Assembly: GCF_008364825.1 (NCBI RefSeq)
Contig: NZ_VTTO01000033.1
Span: 1 to 37,188 of the forward strand
Length of the DNA: 37,188 nucleotides
Direction: 5' to 3'
Origin: Azospirillum sp. B21
GTDB taxonomy: Bacteria > Pseudomonadota > Alphaproteobacteria > Azospirillales > Azospirillaceae
The notes under the pieces were generated by a model that saw nothing but the letters and a program-made list of their open reading frames with translations, was not told where the DNA came from and searched no databases. This document shows positions 24,589 to 33,710 of this stretch, in pieces. A program made the translations under genes and the position numbers. The first letter of the stretch is position 1; each line of letters opens with the position of its first letter.

Positions 24589-24719
24589 GCCTTCGCCACA
24601 GCAAGAAGTCTGGCCATTTTGGCCTGAATCCCCGCTATAACGGTCTTTGACCGACCTGCACGCTCGCCTTGATCCTCGGCACTACGGCATGTCCCTGTGC
24701 CGTAGCGGGAGGTTGGCCA
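24589..24719 (+). promoter_or_regulatory. Leader and probable promoter of the traG-trb operon
   Basis: After the terminator the operon needs its own promoter. TATAAC (24636-24641) is a possible -10, but no good -35 stands at the right distance. A perfect 8-bp inverted repeat (CTACGGCA 24682-24689, TGCCGTAG 24698-24705, 8-nt loop) ends two bases before the traG ribosome-binding site GGGAGG. It may be an operator or a translation-controlling hairpin; TraR is a candidate ligand. Confidence 0.4.
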
Positions 24720-26717
24720 ATGCAAGGAACGAACGTGCTGTTCGGTCAGATTGCCGTTGTCTTCGGCATCGTGATCGCTGGCGTATGGAGCGCCACGCAA
24801 TGGACAGCAGCGGCGCTGGGCTACCAGCTACGCCTGGGTTCGCCCTGGTTCGATTTCCTCGGCACGCCGGTCTATCACCCCTGGCGCCTGTTCGAGTGGT
24901 GGTTCTTCTTCGACGCCTACGCGCCGCATGTATTCGACGTGGGCGGTGCCATTGCCGCAGGCAGCGGCCTGATCGCGGTGGTGGTTGCCATCGGCATGTC
25001 GATCTGGCGCTCGCGCCAGTCCAAGCTGGTCACGACCTACGGCACGGCGCGCTGGGCCAACGCGGAGGACATTCACAAGGCGGGCCTTGACCAGCCTGCA
25101 GGCGTGTTCCTCGGCCTGCATCGGCAGCAGTACCTGCGGCACGAGGGCCCGGAACATGTCCTGACCTTCGCGCCCACGCGCTCAGGCAAGGGCGTGGGCC
25201 TGGTGGTGCCAACGCTTCTTTCTTGGCCAGCGTCTGCCGTCATCCACGACATCAAGGGCGAGAACTGGAGCATCACCGCAGGTTGGCGTTCGCGCTTCTC
25301 GCATTGCCTGCTGTTCAATCCGACGGACAGCAAGTCGGCGGCCTACAACCCGCTGCTGGAAGTCCGGCGCGGCGCGCATGAGGTGCGCGACGTGCAGAAC
25401 ATCGCGGACATCCTGGTCGATCCCGATGGCGCGCTGGAGAAGCGCAACCACTGGGAGAAGACTTCGCACGCATTGCTGGTCGGGGCCATTCTGCATGTGC
25501 TCTACGCGGGCGAAGACAAGACGCTGCGCGGTGTCGCCAACTTCCTCAGCGACCCGGCTTGTCCCTTTGAGCTGACGCTGCATCGGATGATGACCACATC
25601 GCATCTCGGCGATGGCCCGCATCCGGTCGTTTCCTCGGCGGCGCGCGAAGTGCTCAACAAATCGGACAACGAACGCTCGGGCGTGTTGTCCACGGCCATG
25701 TCGTTCCTCGGCCTCTACCGCGACCCGACGGTGGCCGAAGTCACCTCGCGCTGCGACTGGCGCATTGCCGACCTGATCGCGGCCGAGCATCCGGGGTCGC
25801 TGTACCTGGTGGTGCCGCCTTCGGACATTTCGCGGACGAAGCCGCTGATCCGCCTGATCCTCAACCAGATCGGCCGGCGCCTCACCGAATCACTCGATGG
25901 CAGCGACGGCATCGAGCGTCGTCACAAGCTGCTGCTGATGCTCGATGAGTTTCCGGCACTCGGACGCCTCGACTTCTTCGAGACGGCGTTGGCCTTCATG
26001 GCTGGCTATGGCATCCGCAGCTTCCTCATCGCGCAGTCGCTCAACCAGATCGACAAAGCCTACGGCCAGAACCATTCGATCCTGGACAACTGCCATGTGC
26101 GCGTGACGTTCGCCACCAACGATGAGCGCACCGCCAAACGGATCTCCGAGACGCTCGGCACTGCGACCGAGCTGCGCGCGCAGCGCAACTACGCGGGCCA
26201 CCGGCTCGCGCCGTGGCTCGGGCACTTGATGGTGTCGCGCCAGGAAACCGCGCGCCCGCTGTTGACGCCGGGCGAAGTCATGCAGCTTCCGCCCGACGAA
26301 GCAGTGGTGATGGTGTCCAGCGTGGCGCCGATCAAGGCCAAGAAGCTGCGCTACTACGCGGACAGCAATTTCAAGCGGCGCGTGTTGCCGCCGCCCGCGC
26401 TGGCGAGCGAGCGATACGCCGACGCGCCGCCATCGCGTCCCGACGACTGGAGCGGACTGGCGATTCCCGCCGCACCGGCCGCGGCGTCCGCTGATGGCCT
26501 GGAGAACTTGGGTTCGACCGACGACGGTGGTCCGCGCCGTCAGCCCGAGCTTTCCGAAACCGTCGCCTACGACCCCGAGCAGGCCGCACCCGTGGCCGAC
26601 CTTGGCCTGCTCGATGACGACGACATGCCGCTTCCCCTCCCGCGCCGGTTCGATCCGGCCCTGCAACGCACGGCCCGGCTGGCTTCCCTCGACCCTGACG
26701 ACGGAATCGACCTATGA
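24720..26717 (+). CDS. traG: Type IV coupling protein TraG (VirD4 family)
   Basis: Inner-membrane ATPase that docks the RlxS-DNA complex to the Trb channel, 665 aa. Two N-terminal membrane segments (about 7-31 and 76-96) precede the ATPase. Walker A is APTRSGKG (151-158); Walker B is LLLMLDEFPALGRLDF in the middle of the protein. The ATG at 24720 (MQGTNVLFG) follows GGGAGG at seven bases; an ATG at 24669 would put the upstream hairpin inside the gene and lacks a binding site. The stop overlaps the CopG-like gene (ATGA). Confidence 0.95.
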   Translation: MQGTNVLFGQIAVVFGIVIAGVWSATQWTAAALGYQLRLGSPWFDFLGTPVYHPWRLFEWWFFFDAYAPHVFDVGGAIAAGSGLIAVVVAIGMSIWRSRQSKLVTTYGTARWANAEDIHKAGLDQPAGVFLGLHRQQYLRHEGPEHVLTFAPTRSGKGVGLVVPTLLSWPASAVIHDIKGENWSITAGWRSRFSHCLLFNPTDSKSAAYNPLLEVRRGAHEVRDVQNIADILVDPDGALEKRNHWEKTSHALLVGAILHVLYAGEDKTLRGVANFLSDPACPFELTLHRMMTTSHLGDGPHPVVSSAAREVLNKSDNERSGVLSTAMSFLGLYRDPTVAEVTSRCDWRIADLIAAEHPGSLYLVVPPSDISRTKPLIRLILNQIGRRLTESLDGSDGIERRHKLLLMLDEFPALGRLDFFETALAFMAGYGIRSFLIAQSLNQIDKAYGQNHSILDNCHVRVTFATNDERTAKRISETLGTATELRAQRNYAGHRLAPWLGHLMVSRQETARPLLTPGEVMQLPPDEAVVMVSSVAPIKAKKLRYYADSNFKRRVLPPPALASERYADAPPSRPDDWSGLAIPAAPAAASADGLENLGSTDDGGPRRQPELSETVAYDPEQAAPVADLGLLDDDDMPLPLPRRFDPALQRTARLASLDPDDGIDL

Positions 26718-27160
26718 CCCAGCACCGCCTCAATGTGTTCATTCAGCCGGAGCACAGCAAACGGCTCGACGAACTGGCCGCCACCAAAGGCGTATCGAAG
26801 TCCAGCATCGTCGCGGCGGCACTCGCATCGTGGCTGTCGCCCGATGCCGCCGACCAGCGGGAGGCGGCCATTGCCAAACGGTTGGATCGGCTGTCGCGCC
26901 ACGCCGAGCGCATGGAGCGCGACCAGAACATTCAGATCGAGACGCTGGCGCTGTTCATCCGCTACTTCCTCACGGTCAGCACACCCGTGCCCGAAGCACA
27001 TCAGGACGCCGCTCGCGCCCAGGGCAAGGCCCGCTTCGAGCAGTTCGTGGAGCAGTTGGGCCGCCACCTGCTGCGTGGGCGCAGTCTGGTGCGCGACGTG
27101 GTGGAGGAACTGCATCCCGACCCTTCGCGCATGGGTGAAGTGCAGGAGCGTACGTCATGA
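26714..27160 (+). CDS. CopG/ribbon-helix-helix family protein of the transfer operon
   Basis: Protein of 148 aa. Residues 5-42 (RLNVFIQPEHSKRLDELAATKGVSKSSIVAAAL, key motif GVSKSSIVAAAL) form a ribbon-helix-helix DNA-binding domain, followed by a long charged helix (LDRLSRHAERMERDQN) and a C-terminal helical part. A gene of this kind always sits between traG and trbB in Tn4371-type elements. It may be an accessory oriT-binding or operon-repressor protein. It overlaps traG and trbB by ATGA on both sides, so it is translated with them. Confidence 0.88.
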   Translation: MTQHRLNVFIQPEHSKRLDELAATKGVSKSSIVAAALASWLSPDAADQREAAIAKRLDRLSRHAERMERDQNIQIETLALFIRYFLTVSTPVPEAHQDAARAQGKARFEQFVEQLGRHLLRGRSLVRDVVEELHPDPSRMGEVQERTS

Positions 27161-28173
27161 GTACCACGCCTTCTTCCTTCACCGCCGTTTCGCTAGATCG
27201 CCGCATCCAGATGTTGCGCACAGCGATGGGGCCGCTGATCGCCGCTGCGCTCGAAGACCCGGACGTGGTGGAAATCATGCTCAACCCCGACCGGACGCTC
27301 TGGGTGGATCGGCTTTCCACGGGCCGCGCGCCGATGGGCGTGGAGCTGTCCGAAGCGGACGGTGAACGCATTATTCGGCTCGTGGCGGCCCATGTCGGTG
27401 CCGAGGTGCATCGGGGCCAGCCGCTGTTGACGGCGGAGCTGCCCGAGACGGGCGAACGCTTCGAGGGCATCTTGCCGCCGGCCGCGCCGGGGCCTGCCTT
27501 CGCACTGCGCAAGCGCGCCTTTGGCGTGATCCCGCTGTCGCGCTACATCGAGGATGGAATGATGACCGCCGCGCAGGCGGGCTTGCTGGTGCGTGCAGTG
27601 CGCGAGCGCAAGAACATTCTGATCGCAGGTGGCACTAGCACCGGCAAGACCACGCTCGCCAATGCCTTGCTTTCCGAGATCGCCGCCACCGGCGACCGCG
27701 TGCTGGTGCTCGAAGACACGGTGGAGCTGCAATGCGCGGCCCGCGACCACGTGCCGCTGCGCACACGCGCGGGCGTGGTGTCCATGACCGAGCTGGTGCG
27801 CTCGTCCATGCGCCTTCGGCCGGATCGCGTGATCGTCGGCGAAGTGCGCGGCGCCGAGGCGCTGGATCTCATCAAGGTGTGGGGCACCGGCCATCCGGGC
27901 GGCATCGCCACGATCCACGCCGGCTCCGCGCTGGGCGCACTGCTGCGCCTGGAGCAACTGATTCTCGAAGTGGCGGTGAACCCGCCCCGTGCGCTGATCG
28001 CGGAAGCGGTCAACGTGGTCATCCACATCGCCGGGCGCGGACGCAAGCGCCGCATCGAGAGCATCGCTCGCGTCGTCGGCTTCGATGGCGTTGGGTATCA
28101 CCTGGCGGACGCGCTGGAGGCTCCATTCCCGGAGTTGCTGCCGCAGTCCGACTTTTCCCCCCCTGTCCCCTGA
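27157..28173 (+). CDS. trbB: Conjugal transfer ATPase TrbB (VirB11 family)
   Basis: Hexameric cytoplasmic traffic ATPase, 338 aa, powering pilus assembly and switching of the type IV secretion channel. Walker A is GGTSTGKT (158-165). The Asp box reads VLVLEDTVELQC, and Walker B/His-box residues lie in DRVIVGEVRGAEALDLIKVWGTGHPGG (key: GEVRG and TGHPGG). All VirB11 motifs are intact. ATGA overlap with the CopG-like gene. Confidence 0.96.
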   Translation: MSTTPSSFTAVSLDRRIQMLRTAMGPLIAAALEDPDVVEIMLNPDRTLWVDRLSTGRAPMGVELSEADGERIIRLVAAHVGAEVHRGQPLLTAELPETGERFEGILPPAAPGPAFALRKRAFGVIPLSRYIEDGMMTAAQAGLLVRAVRERKNILIAGGTSTGKTTLANALLSEIAATGDRVLVLEDTVELQCAARDHVPLRTRAGVVSMTELVRSSMRLRPDRVIVGEVRGAEALDLIKVWGTGHPGGIATIHAGSALGALLRLEQLILEVAVNPPRALIAEAVNVVIHIAGRGRKRRIESIARVVGFDGVGYHLADALEAPFPELLPQSDFSPPVP

Positions 28174-28191
28174 CCACTCTGGAGAACTGCC

Positions 28192-28575
28192 ATGACGCAG
28201 ATGATCGTTCCTGCTTTCCGTTTTTCCGCGTATCCGCTTCCTCGGCCACCGCGGCTGGATAGCCTGGCTCGCCCGGCCATGCAGGGCTTGATGCTCGCGG
28301 CGCTGATGCTGCTGCTTGCGGGCGCGGCTCAGGCCGCCGGTTCGTCGATGCCGTGGGAAGGCCCGCTGCAATCCATCCTGGAGTCGATCCAGGGACCTGT
28401 GGCCCGGATCATCGCGGTCATCATCATCATTGCCACGGGCCTGGCGCTGGCCTTCGGCGATACCTCGGGCGGCTTCCGCAAGCTGATCCAGATCGTCTTT
28501 GGCCTATCGATCGCGTTCGCGGCTTCGAGCTTCTTCCTGTCGTTCTTCAGCTTCTCCGGTGGGGCCGTCGTATGA
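28192..28575 (+). CDS. trbC: Conjugal pilin TrbC (VirB2 family)
   Basis: Pilin precursor, 127 aa. A long leader with a hydrophobic core ends at AQA/AG (about residue 48), followed by two membrane helices (about 68-87 and 98-118), as in VirB2/TrbC pilins. In RP4 the pilin is cyclised after processing by TraF; the ICE traF would lie to the left of this window. Starts 18 bp after trbB. Confidence 0.92.
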   Translation: MTQMIVPAFRFSAYPLPRPPRLDSLARPAMQGLMLAALMLLLAGAAQAAGSSMPWEGPLQSILESIQGPVARIIAVIIIIATGLALAFGDTSGGFRKLIQIVFGLSIAFAASSFFLSFFSFSGGAVV

Positions 28576-28844
28576 ACGGCCCGCACGATGGGATGCCTGG
28601 CTTCGAGGTGCCGCTGCATCGGTCTTTGACCGAGCCGATTCTGATGGGCGGTGCCCCGCGCACCGTGGCCATCACCAACGGCACCTTGGCCGCTGCCGTG
28701 GGCCTGGGCTTGCAGATGTGGATTCCGGGCGTGGTGCTCTGGATCGTCGGCCATGCGCTGGCGGTCTGGGGCGCTCGTGTCGATCCGCAGTTCATGCAGG
28801 TCTTCGCCCGCCACATCAAGCACCGGCCGCTGCTGGACGTGTGA
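28572..28844 (+). CDS. trbD: Conjugal transfer protein TrbD (VirB3 family)
   Basis: Small inner-membrane protein of 90 aa, VirB3-like. LHRSLTEPILMGGAPR near the N-terminus is the family motif (hallmark TEPILMGG), followed by a hydrophobic hairpin (about 36-70). It works with the TrbE ATPase at the base of the channel. The ATG overlaps the trbC stop (ATGA), and trbE starts nine bases after its stop. Confidence 0.93.
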   Translation: MNGPHDGMPGFEVPLHRSLTEPILMGGAPRTVAITNGTLAAAVGLGLQMWIPGVVLWIVGHALAVWGARVDPQFMQVFARHIKHRPLLDV

Positions 28845-28853
28845 GGTGATGCC

Positions 28854-31292
28854 ATGCTGAACCTTGCCGAATACCGCCAGCGGCCCGCGCTGCTGGCCGA
28901 CTGGCTACCCTGGGCCGGGCTGATCGCGCCCGGAGTCGTGCTGAACAAGGATGGCTCCTTCCAGCGCACTGCGCGCTTTCGGGGGCCAGACCTCGACAGC
29001 GCGACACAGGGCGAACTGATTTCCACGTCGGCGAGGCTGAACAACGCGCTGCGCCGGCTCGGTTCGGGCTGGGCGCTGTTCATCGAGGCCGAACGGCGAG
29101 CTGCTGCCGGCTACCCACACTCGGACTTCCCGGAGCCCTTGTCCTGGCTGGTCGATGAAGAACGCCGCGCCGCATTTGAGGACTCGGGCAACCACTTCGA
29201 GAGCGGCTACCACCTGACATTGGTGTACCTGCCGCCGGAGGAAGCCCGCGCTCGTGCGGCCGGAATGCTGTACGAGAACCGTCCGACCGAGGGAGTGGAC
29301 TGGCGTGAGCGCCTGACCGCCTTCGTCGCGGAGACGGATCGGATTTTCGACCTGCTCGATGGCGTGATGCCGGAGATTGCGTGGCTCGATGACAGCCAGA
29401 CGCTGACCTACCTGCACTCGACCATTTCCCCACGGCGATACCGCGTGGGCGTGCCGGAAGTGCCATTCCACCTCGACGCGCTGCTGGCCGACGCGCCGCT
29501 GATCGGTGGTCTGGCGCCGATGCTGGGCGACCAGCACCTGCGCGTGGCGACGGTGCGGGGCTTCCCCACCTCGACCTGGCCGGGGATTCTGGACGACCTC
29601 AACCGCCTCAGCTTTGGCTATCGCTGGTCAACCCGGTTCCTTTGCATGGACAAAGCCGATGCGGAAAGAGAGCTTTCTCGCCTGCGCCGCCAATGGTTCG
29701 CCAAGCGCAAGAACGTCATCGCGCTATTGCGCGAAACCATCTTCCAGCAGGAATCCCCGCTGGTCGATACCGACGCTAGCAACAAATCGGCCGATGCCGA
29801 TGCTGCCTTGCAGGAGCTGGGCAGCGACCAGGTGGCCTTTGGCTACCTGACGGCAACCGTCATCGTCATGGACGCGGATGCCGCCGTGGCCGACGAGAAG
29901 CTGCGCATGGTGGAGCGTGTCATCCAGGGGCGCGGCTTCGTCACCATTCCCGAAACGCTTAATGCGGTGGATGCGTGGTTGTCATCGATTCCGGGTCATG
30001 CCTACGCCAATGTCCGCCAGCCCATCGTCTCGACGCTGAACCTGGCGCATCTGGTGCCGGTGTCCGCCGTATGGGCCGGGCCAGAGAAGAACGCGCATCT
30101 CGACGGCCCGCCGCTGATCGTGACCCGCACCGAGGGCGCGACGCCGTTCCGGCTGGTCACGCACATCGGCGATGTGGGCCACACGCTGGTGGCCGGCCCC
30201 ACGGGCATGGGCAAATCGGTGCTGCTCGCCACCTTGGCGATGCAGTTCCGTCGTTATCGCGGATCGCGCGTCTTCGCCTTCGACATGGGGCGCTCGATGC
30301 GCGCCACCATCCTGGGCCTGGGCGGTGAGCACTACGACCTCGGGATGGATGGCGAGATCGCCTTCCAGCCCTTGGCCCGTATCGACCGCGAGGGCTACCG
30401 CACTTGGGCGGCCGAATGGATCGAAGGCCGGCTACGGCATGAAGGCGTCGCGGTTGGCCCTGACGAGAAGGCAGCGATCTGGTCGGCGCTCGGCAGTCTC
30501 GCCGGTGCGCCCGTGGAGCAGCGCACGATGACAGGGCTTTCCGTCCTGCTGCAATCGAACGCACTGCGGCAGGCCCTCGCGCCCTATGTGCTCGGCGGCG
30601 CGCACGGCAAGCTGCTGGATGCCGACCATGACCGGCTGGGCATGGCCGACGTGCAGTGCTTCGAGATGGAGGAGCTGATGCACAGCAAGGCCGCCGTCAT
30701 GGCGGTGCTGCATTACCTCTTTGCGCGCTTCGACGAACGCTTTGACGGCGCCCCCACGCTGCTGATCCTCGACGAGGCGTGGCTGTTCCTTGACGATCCG
30801 GTGTTTGCGGCGCGCATCCGCCAGTGGCTCAAGACGCTGCGCAAGAAGAACGTCAGCGTCATCTTCGCCACGCAGAGCCTCGCCGACATCAAGGATTCGA
30901 GCATCGCGCCGGCCATCATCGAGAGCTGCGCAAGCCGCATCTTCCTGCCGAACCCGCAGGCGACCGAGCCGCAGATTCGCACGATCTACGAAGGCTTCGG
31001 CCTCAACAGCCGCCAGATCGAGATTGTCGCCACCGCGCAGCCCAAGCGCGACTACTACTACCAATCGCGTCTCGGCAATCGCCTGTTTGACCTCGACCTG
31101 GGCGCCGCGACGCTGGCCTTCGCGGGTGCTTCCACGCCGCAAGACCAGCGCGACATCGACGCGGTGCTTGCCGCTGCGCATTCCGATTCCTCTCCCTTCG
31201 CAGCCGCGTGGCTGCGCCACCGTGGCCTGCATTGGGCCGCCGACCTGCTGTCCTCGTTCCTGTCCACCCACCCCCAGGAGAACCCATCATGA
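28854..31292 (+). CDS. trbE: Conjugal transfer ATPase TrbE (VirB4 family)
   Basis: Largest motor of the secretion channel, 812 aa, standard length. The N-terminal CagE/TrbE/VirB domain (about 170-400) is followed by the ATPase domain. Walker A is GPTGMGKS (448-455), and Walker B is LLILDEAWLFLDD with Asp640-Glu641. VSVIFATQSLADIKDS is motif C. The gene is unbroken. The stop overlaps trbJ by ATGA. Confidence 0.96.
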   Translation: MLNLAEYRQRPALLADWLPWAGLIAPGVVLNKDGSFQRTARFRGPDLDSATQGELISTSARLNNALRRLGSGWALFIEAERRAAAGYPHSDFPEPLSWLVDEERRAAFEDSGNHFESGYHLTLVYLPPEEARARAAGMLYENRPTEGVDWRERLTAFVAETDRIFDLLDGVMPEIAWLDDSQTLTYLHSTISPRRYRVGVPEVPFHLDALLADAPLIGGLAPMLGDQHLRVATVRGFPTSTWPGILDDLNRLSFGYRWSTRFLCMDKADAERELSRLRRQWFAKRKNVIALLRETIFQQESPLVDTDASNKSADADAALQELGSDQVAFGYLTATVIVMDADAAVADEKLRMVERVIQGRGFVTIPETLNAVDAWLSSIPGHAYANVRQPIVSTLNLAHLVPVSAVWAGPEKNAHLDGPPLIVTRTEGATPFRLVTHIGDVGHTLVAGPTGMGKSVLLATLAMQFRRYRGSRVFAFDMGRSMRATILGLGGEHYDLGMDGEIAFQPLARIDREGYRTWAAEWIEGRLRHEGVAVGPDEKAAIWSALGSLAGAPVEQRTMTGLSVLLQSNALRQALAPYVLGGAHGKLLDADHDRLGMADVQCFEMEELMHSKAAVMAVLHYLFARFDERFDGAPTLLILDEAWLFLDDPVFAARIRQWLKTLRKKNVSVIFATQSLADIKDSSIAPAIIESCASRIFLPNPQATEPQIRTIYEGFGLNSRQIEIVATAQPKRDYYYQSRLGNRLFDLDLGAATLAFAGASTPQDQRDIDAVLAAAHSDSSPFAAAWLRHRGLHWAADLLSSFLSTHPQENPS

Positions 31293-32017
31293 AAAAGCGT
31301 CTTCTCGCCGCCGCCGTCGCGGCCATGCTTTGCACCGCTACCGCCGTGCAGGCGCAATGGGTCGTGATCGACCCCACGAACCTCGTGCAGAACACGCTGA
31401 CCGCGATCCGCACGCTGGAGCAGATCAACAACCAGATCAAGCAGCTCCAGAACGAGGCGCAGATGCTCATCAACCAGGCGCGCAACCTGGCCAGCCTGCC
31501 GTCCAGCGTGGTGGGCCAGTTGCGCGCCAATCTGGCGACCACCCAGCGGCTGATCGCGCAAGCCAAGGGCCTGGCCTATGACGTGACGAATCTGGATCGG
31601 GAGTTCCAGCGCCTGTATCCCGAGCAATACGCCGCCACCGTGAGCGGCGACCAGATGTACCGCGATACGCAGGAACGCTGGAAGAACACGCTCAATGGTT
31701 TGCAGACCACCATGCAGATGCAGGCCCAGGCCTCACAGAACCTGAGCGACGACGAAGGCGTGCTGGCCGACCTCGTGGGCAAGAGCCAATCGGCAGTGGG
31801 TGCCTTGCAGGCGATGCAGGCCATGAACCAGCTCTTGGCCCTGCAAGCCAAGCAGTCCATCCAGACGCAGCGCCTGAGCATCACCCAGGATCGCGCTGCG
31901 TCGCTGGAACTGGCACGGCAGGCCGCTGCTGTGGAGCGTGGCCGCGAGGTGAATCGGCGCTTCCTGGGCGAAGGCACGCCGTACACACCGCAGTCCGTCG
32001 ATTTCTACGGCCGGTGA
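31289..32017 (+). CDS. trbJ: Conjugal transfer protein TrbJ (VirB5-like)
   Basis: Periplasmic or pilus-tip protein of 242 aa with a cleavable signal peptide (MKKRLLAAAVAAM... ending VQA/Q at residue 22) and long coiled-coil helices rich in Gln and Asn (about 30-80 and 135-215). QWVVIDPTNLVQNTLTAI at the mature start is the TrbJ hallmark. The true start is the ATG at 31289 overlapping the trbE stop; a longer open frame from 31208 is read-through. Confidence 0.94.
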   Translation: MKKRLLAAAVAAMLCTATAVQAQWVVIDPTNLVQNTLTAIRTLEQINNQIKQLQNEAQMLINQARNLASLPSSVVGQLRANLATTQRLIAQAKGLAYDVTNLDREFQRLYPEQYAATVSGDQMYRDTQERWKNTLNGLQTTMQMQAQASQNLSDDEGVLADLVGKSQSAVGALQAMQAMNQLLALQAKQSIQTQRLSITQDRAASLELARQAAAVERGREVNRRFLGEGTPYTPQSVDFYGR

Positions 32018-32028
32018 CGGGTGCTGTC

Positions 32029-32352
32029 ATGACCCGCGTGCCTGCTCTCTGCGGTTTCGTGCTCCTGCTGGCCGGCTGCGGCCAGCAGGAGGGGCCTTCG
32101 GTCGATGCGCTCTCGGCAGATCCGTCGCGGCTGCACTTGCTCAAGGAGCAATGCCGCGCGGGCCAGCTCGACGACGCGTCTTGCGCGCAGGTGGCCCAGG
32201 CCGATTTGCGCCGCTTTCTCTCCGGCAAGACCGGGCCAGATGAGTACCAGACGCTGGCCGATCTGCCGCCGATTCCGCCCAGCTTCGATGAACCCGCAGA
32301 GGACAGCAATGCGGTGGCCACGGCCTCGCCTGTGCAGGAGGACTCGCCATGA
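32029..32352 (+). CDS. trbK: Entry-exclusion-type lipoprotein (TrbK position)
   Basis: Lipoprotein of 107 aa at the place of RP4 trbK, the entry-exclusion gene between trbJ and trbL. The signal peptide ends in the lipobox LLAGC (Cys17). The mature part VDALSADPSRLHLLKEQCR ... RRFLSG aligns with the smaller lipoprotein encoded at 24275-24502, so the two are paralogues. The tail is acidic and Pro-rich. An in-frame GTG at 32014 overlaps the trbJ stop (GTGA) and could be the start; I prefer the ATG at 32029 because it gives a normal signal peptide. The gene symbol is by position and family, not by close similarity. Confidence 0.78.
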   Translation: MTRVPALCGFVLLLAGCGQQEGPSVDALSADPSRLHLLKEQCRAGQLDDASCAQVAQADLRRFLSGKTGPDEYQTLADLPPIPPSFDEPAEDSNAVATASPVQEDSP

Positions 32353-33692
32353 ATGACATTTCGGTCATCGACCATTTTCTCGATGTCTTTTCGCGCTACA
32401 TCGACTCGGGCTTCGGCCTGCTGCACGGCGAGGTCGCATTCCTCACGGCCACGCTGATCGTCATCGACATGACGCTCGCCGGGCTGTTCTGGGCGATGGG
32501 GCACGCGACCGGCCAGGGCGAGGACGTGATTGCCAAGCTGATCCGCAAGGTGCTGTACGTCGGTGCCTTCGCCTACATCATCGGCAACTTCAACATGCTG
32601 GCCGGTGTCCTGTTCCGCTCCTTCGCGGGTCTTGGCCTGACAGCCAGCGGCTCGACCTTGAGCATGGGCAACTTCTTGCAACCAGGTCGATTGGCCAAGG
32701 CCGGCATCGACACAGCGGCGCCGATCCTCGACCAGATCAGGGAGATGGCGGGCTTCCCCGAGGTGTTCATCCACATCGCGCCCATCGTCGTGCTGTTCCT
32801 CGCGTGGCTGGTGGTTATCGTTAGCTTCTTCGTGCTGGCGGTGCAGCTCTTCGTCACCCTGATCGAGTTCAAACTGACCACGCTGGCGGGCTTCGTGCTG
32901 GTGCCGTTTGCCCTCTGGAACAAGACAGCGTTTATGGCCGAGAAGGTGCTGGGCAACGTGGTGTCCTCGGGCATCAAGGTGCTGGTGCTCGCCGTCATCG
33001 TGGGTATCGGCTCGGGGCTATTCGCCGAATTCAGGATACCGCCCGGTTCCGAGCCGTCCATCGACCAGGCGCTGGTCATCATGCTGGCCTCGTTGTCCCT
33101 GCTGGCCCTGGGCATCTTTGGGCCGGGCATTGCGACAGGCTTGGTGTCCGGTGGGCCACAGCTCGGCGCGGGCGCGATGGCCGGTGCTGCCATCGGCGCA
33201 GCCGGAACCGCCGTGGCGGTCGGTGCCGCGGCTACCGGCGTCGGAAGCGCAGTGGCGGCCGGGGCACGCATGGCACCCGCCGCCGCCCGCTCGATGGCAT
33301 CGACCGCCAGCAGCGCCAAGTCGGCGTACCAGGCGGGCTCCACTTCGGCCGGTGGCGGCCTGAAGGGTGCCGCCGCCGGCGTGGGCAATGTTGCCAAGAC
33401 CGGCGCGCAGGCGGCCGGGCAGAAAGTCGCCGATGGGGCGCGGTCGATGAAGGAGCGCATGGCGGCGGCCTTTCGGCCCGATGACGCCGGATCGGCGTCG
33501 GGGGGCGGCGCCGCACAGGCCGCAAGCGAGGCTCCCGCCACAGCCCCATCCACCGAGCAACCCGCCTGGGCCAAGCGCCTGCACCGCAGGCAGCAACTCA
33601 CCCATGCCGCGACGACCGCCGCCCACACGCTGCGCGGCGGCGACGGCGGCAGCTCCAGCCAGGGGCCAAGCCTGCGTGATTCCGATTCCTGA
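32349..33692 (+). CDS. trbL: Conjugal transfer protein TrbL (VirB6 family)
   Basis: Polytopic inner-membrane channel protein, 447 aa. About six hydrophobic segments fill residues 25-275. FVTLIEFKLTTLAGFVLVPFALWNKTAF (hallmark FKLTTLAGFVLVPF) is the VirB6 signature. The C-terminal 170 residues are a soluble Ala/Gly/Ser-rich tail (AAGVGNVAKTGAQAAGQK), normal for TrbL. Overlaps the lipoprotein gene by ATGA. Confidence 0.95.
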   Translation: MNDISVIDHFLDVFSRYIDSGFGLLHGEVAFLTATLIVIDMTLAGLFWAMGHATGQGEDVIAKLIRKVLYVGAFAYIIGNFNMLAGVLFRSFAGLGLTASGSTLSMGNFLQPGRLAKAGIDTAAPILDQIREMAGFPEVFIHIAPIVVLFLAWLVVIVSFFVLAVQLFVTLIEFKLTTLAGFVLVPFALWNKTAFMAEKVLGNVVSSGIKVLVLAVIVGIGSGLFAEFRIPPGSEPSIDQALVIMLASLSLLALGIFGPGIATGLVSGGPQLGAGAMAGAAIGAAGTAVAVGAAATGVGSAVAAGARMAPAAARSMASTASSAKSAYQAGSTSAGGGLKGAAAGVGNVAKTGAQAAGQKVADGARSMKERMAAAFRPDDAGSASGGGAAQAASEAPATAPSTEQPAWAKRLHRRQQLTHAATTAAHTLRGGDGGSSSQGPSLRDSDS

Positions 33693-33710
33693 TCTTGAAG
33701 GAGAACTTCC

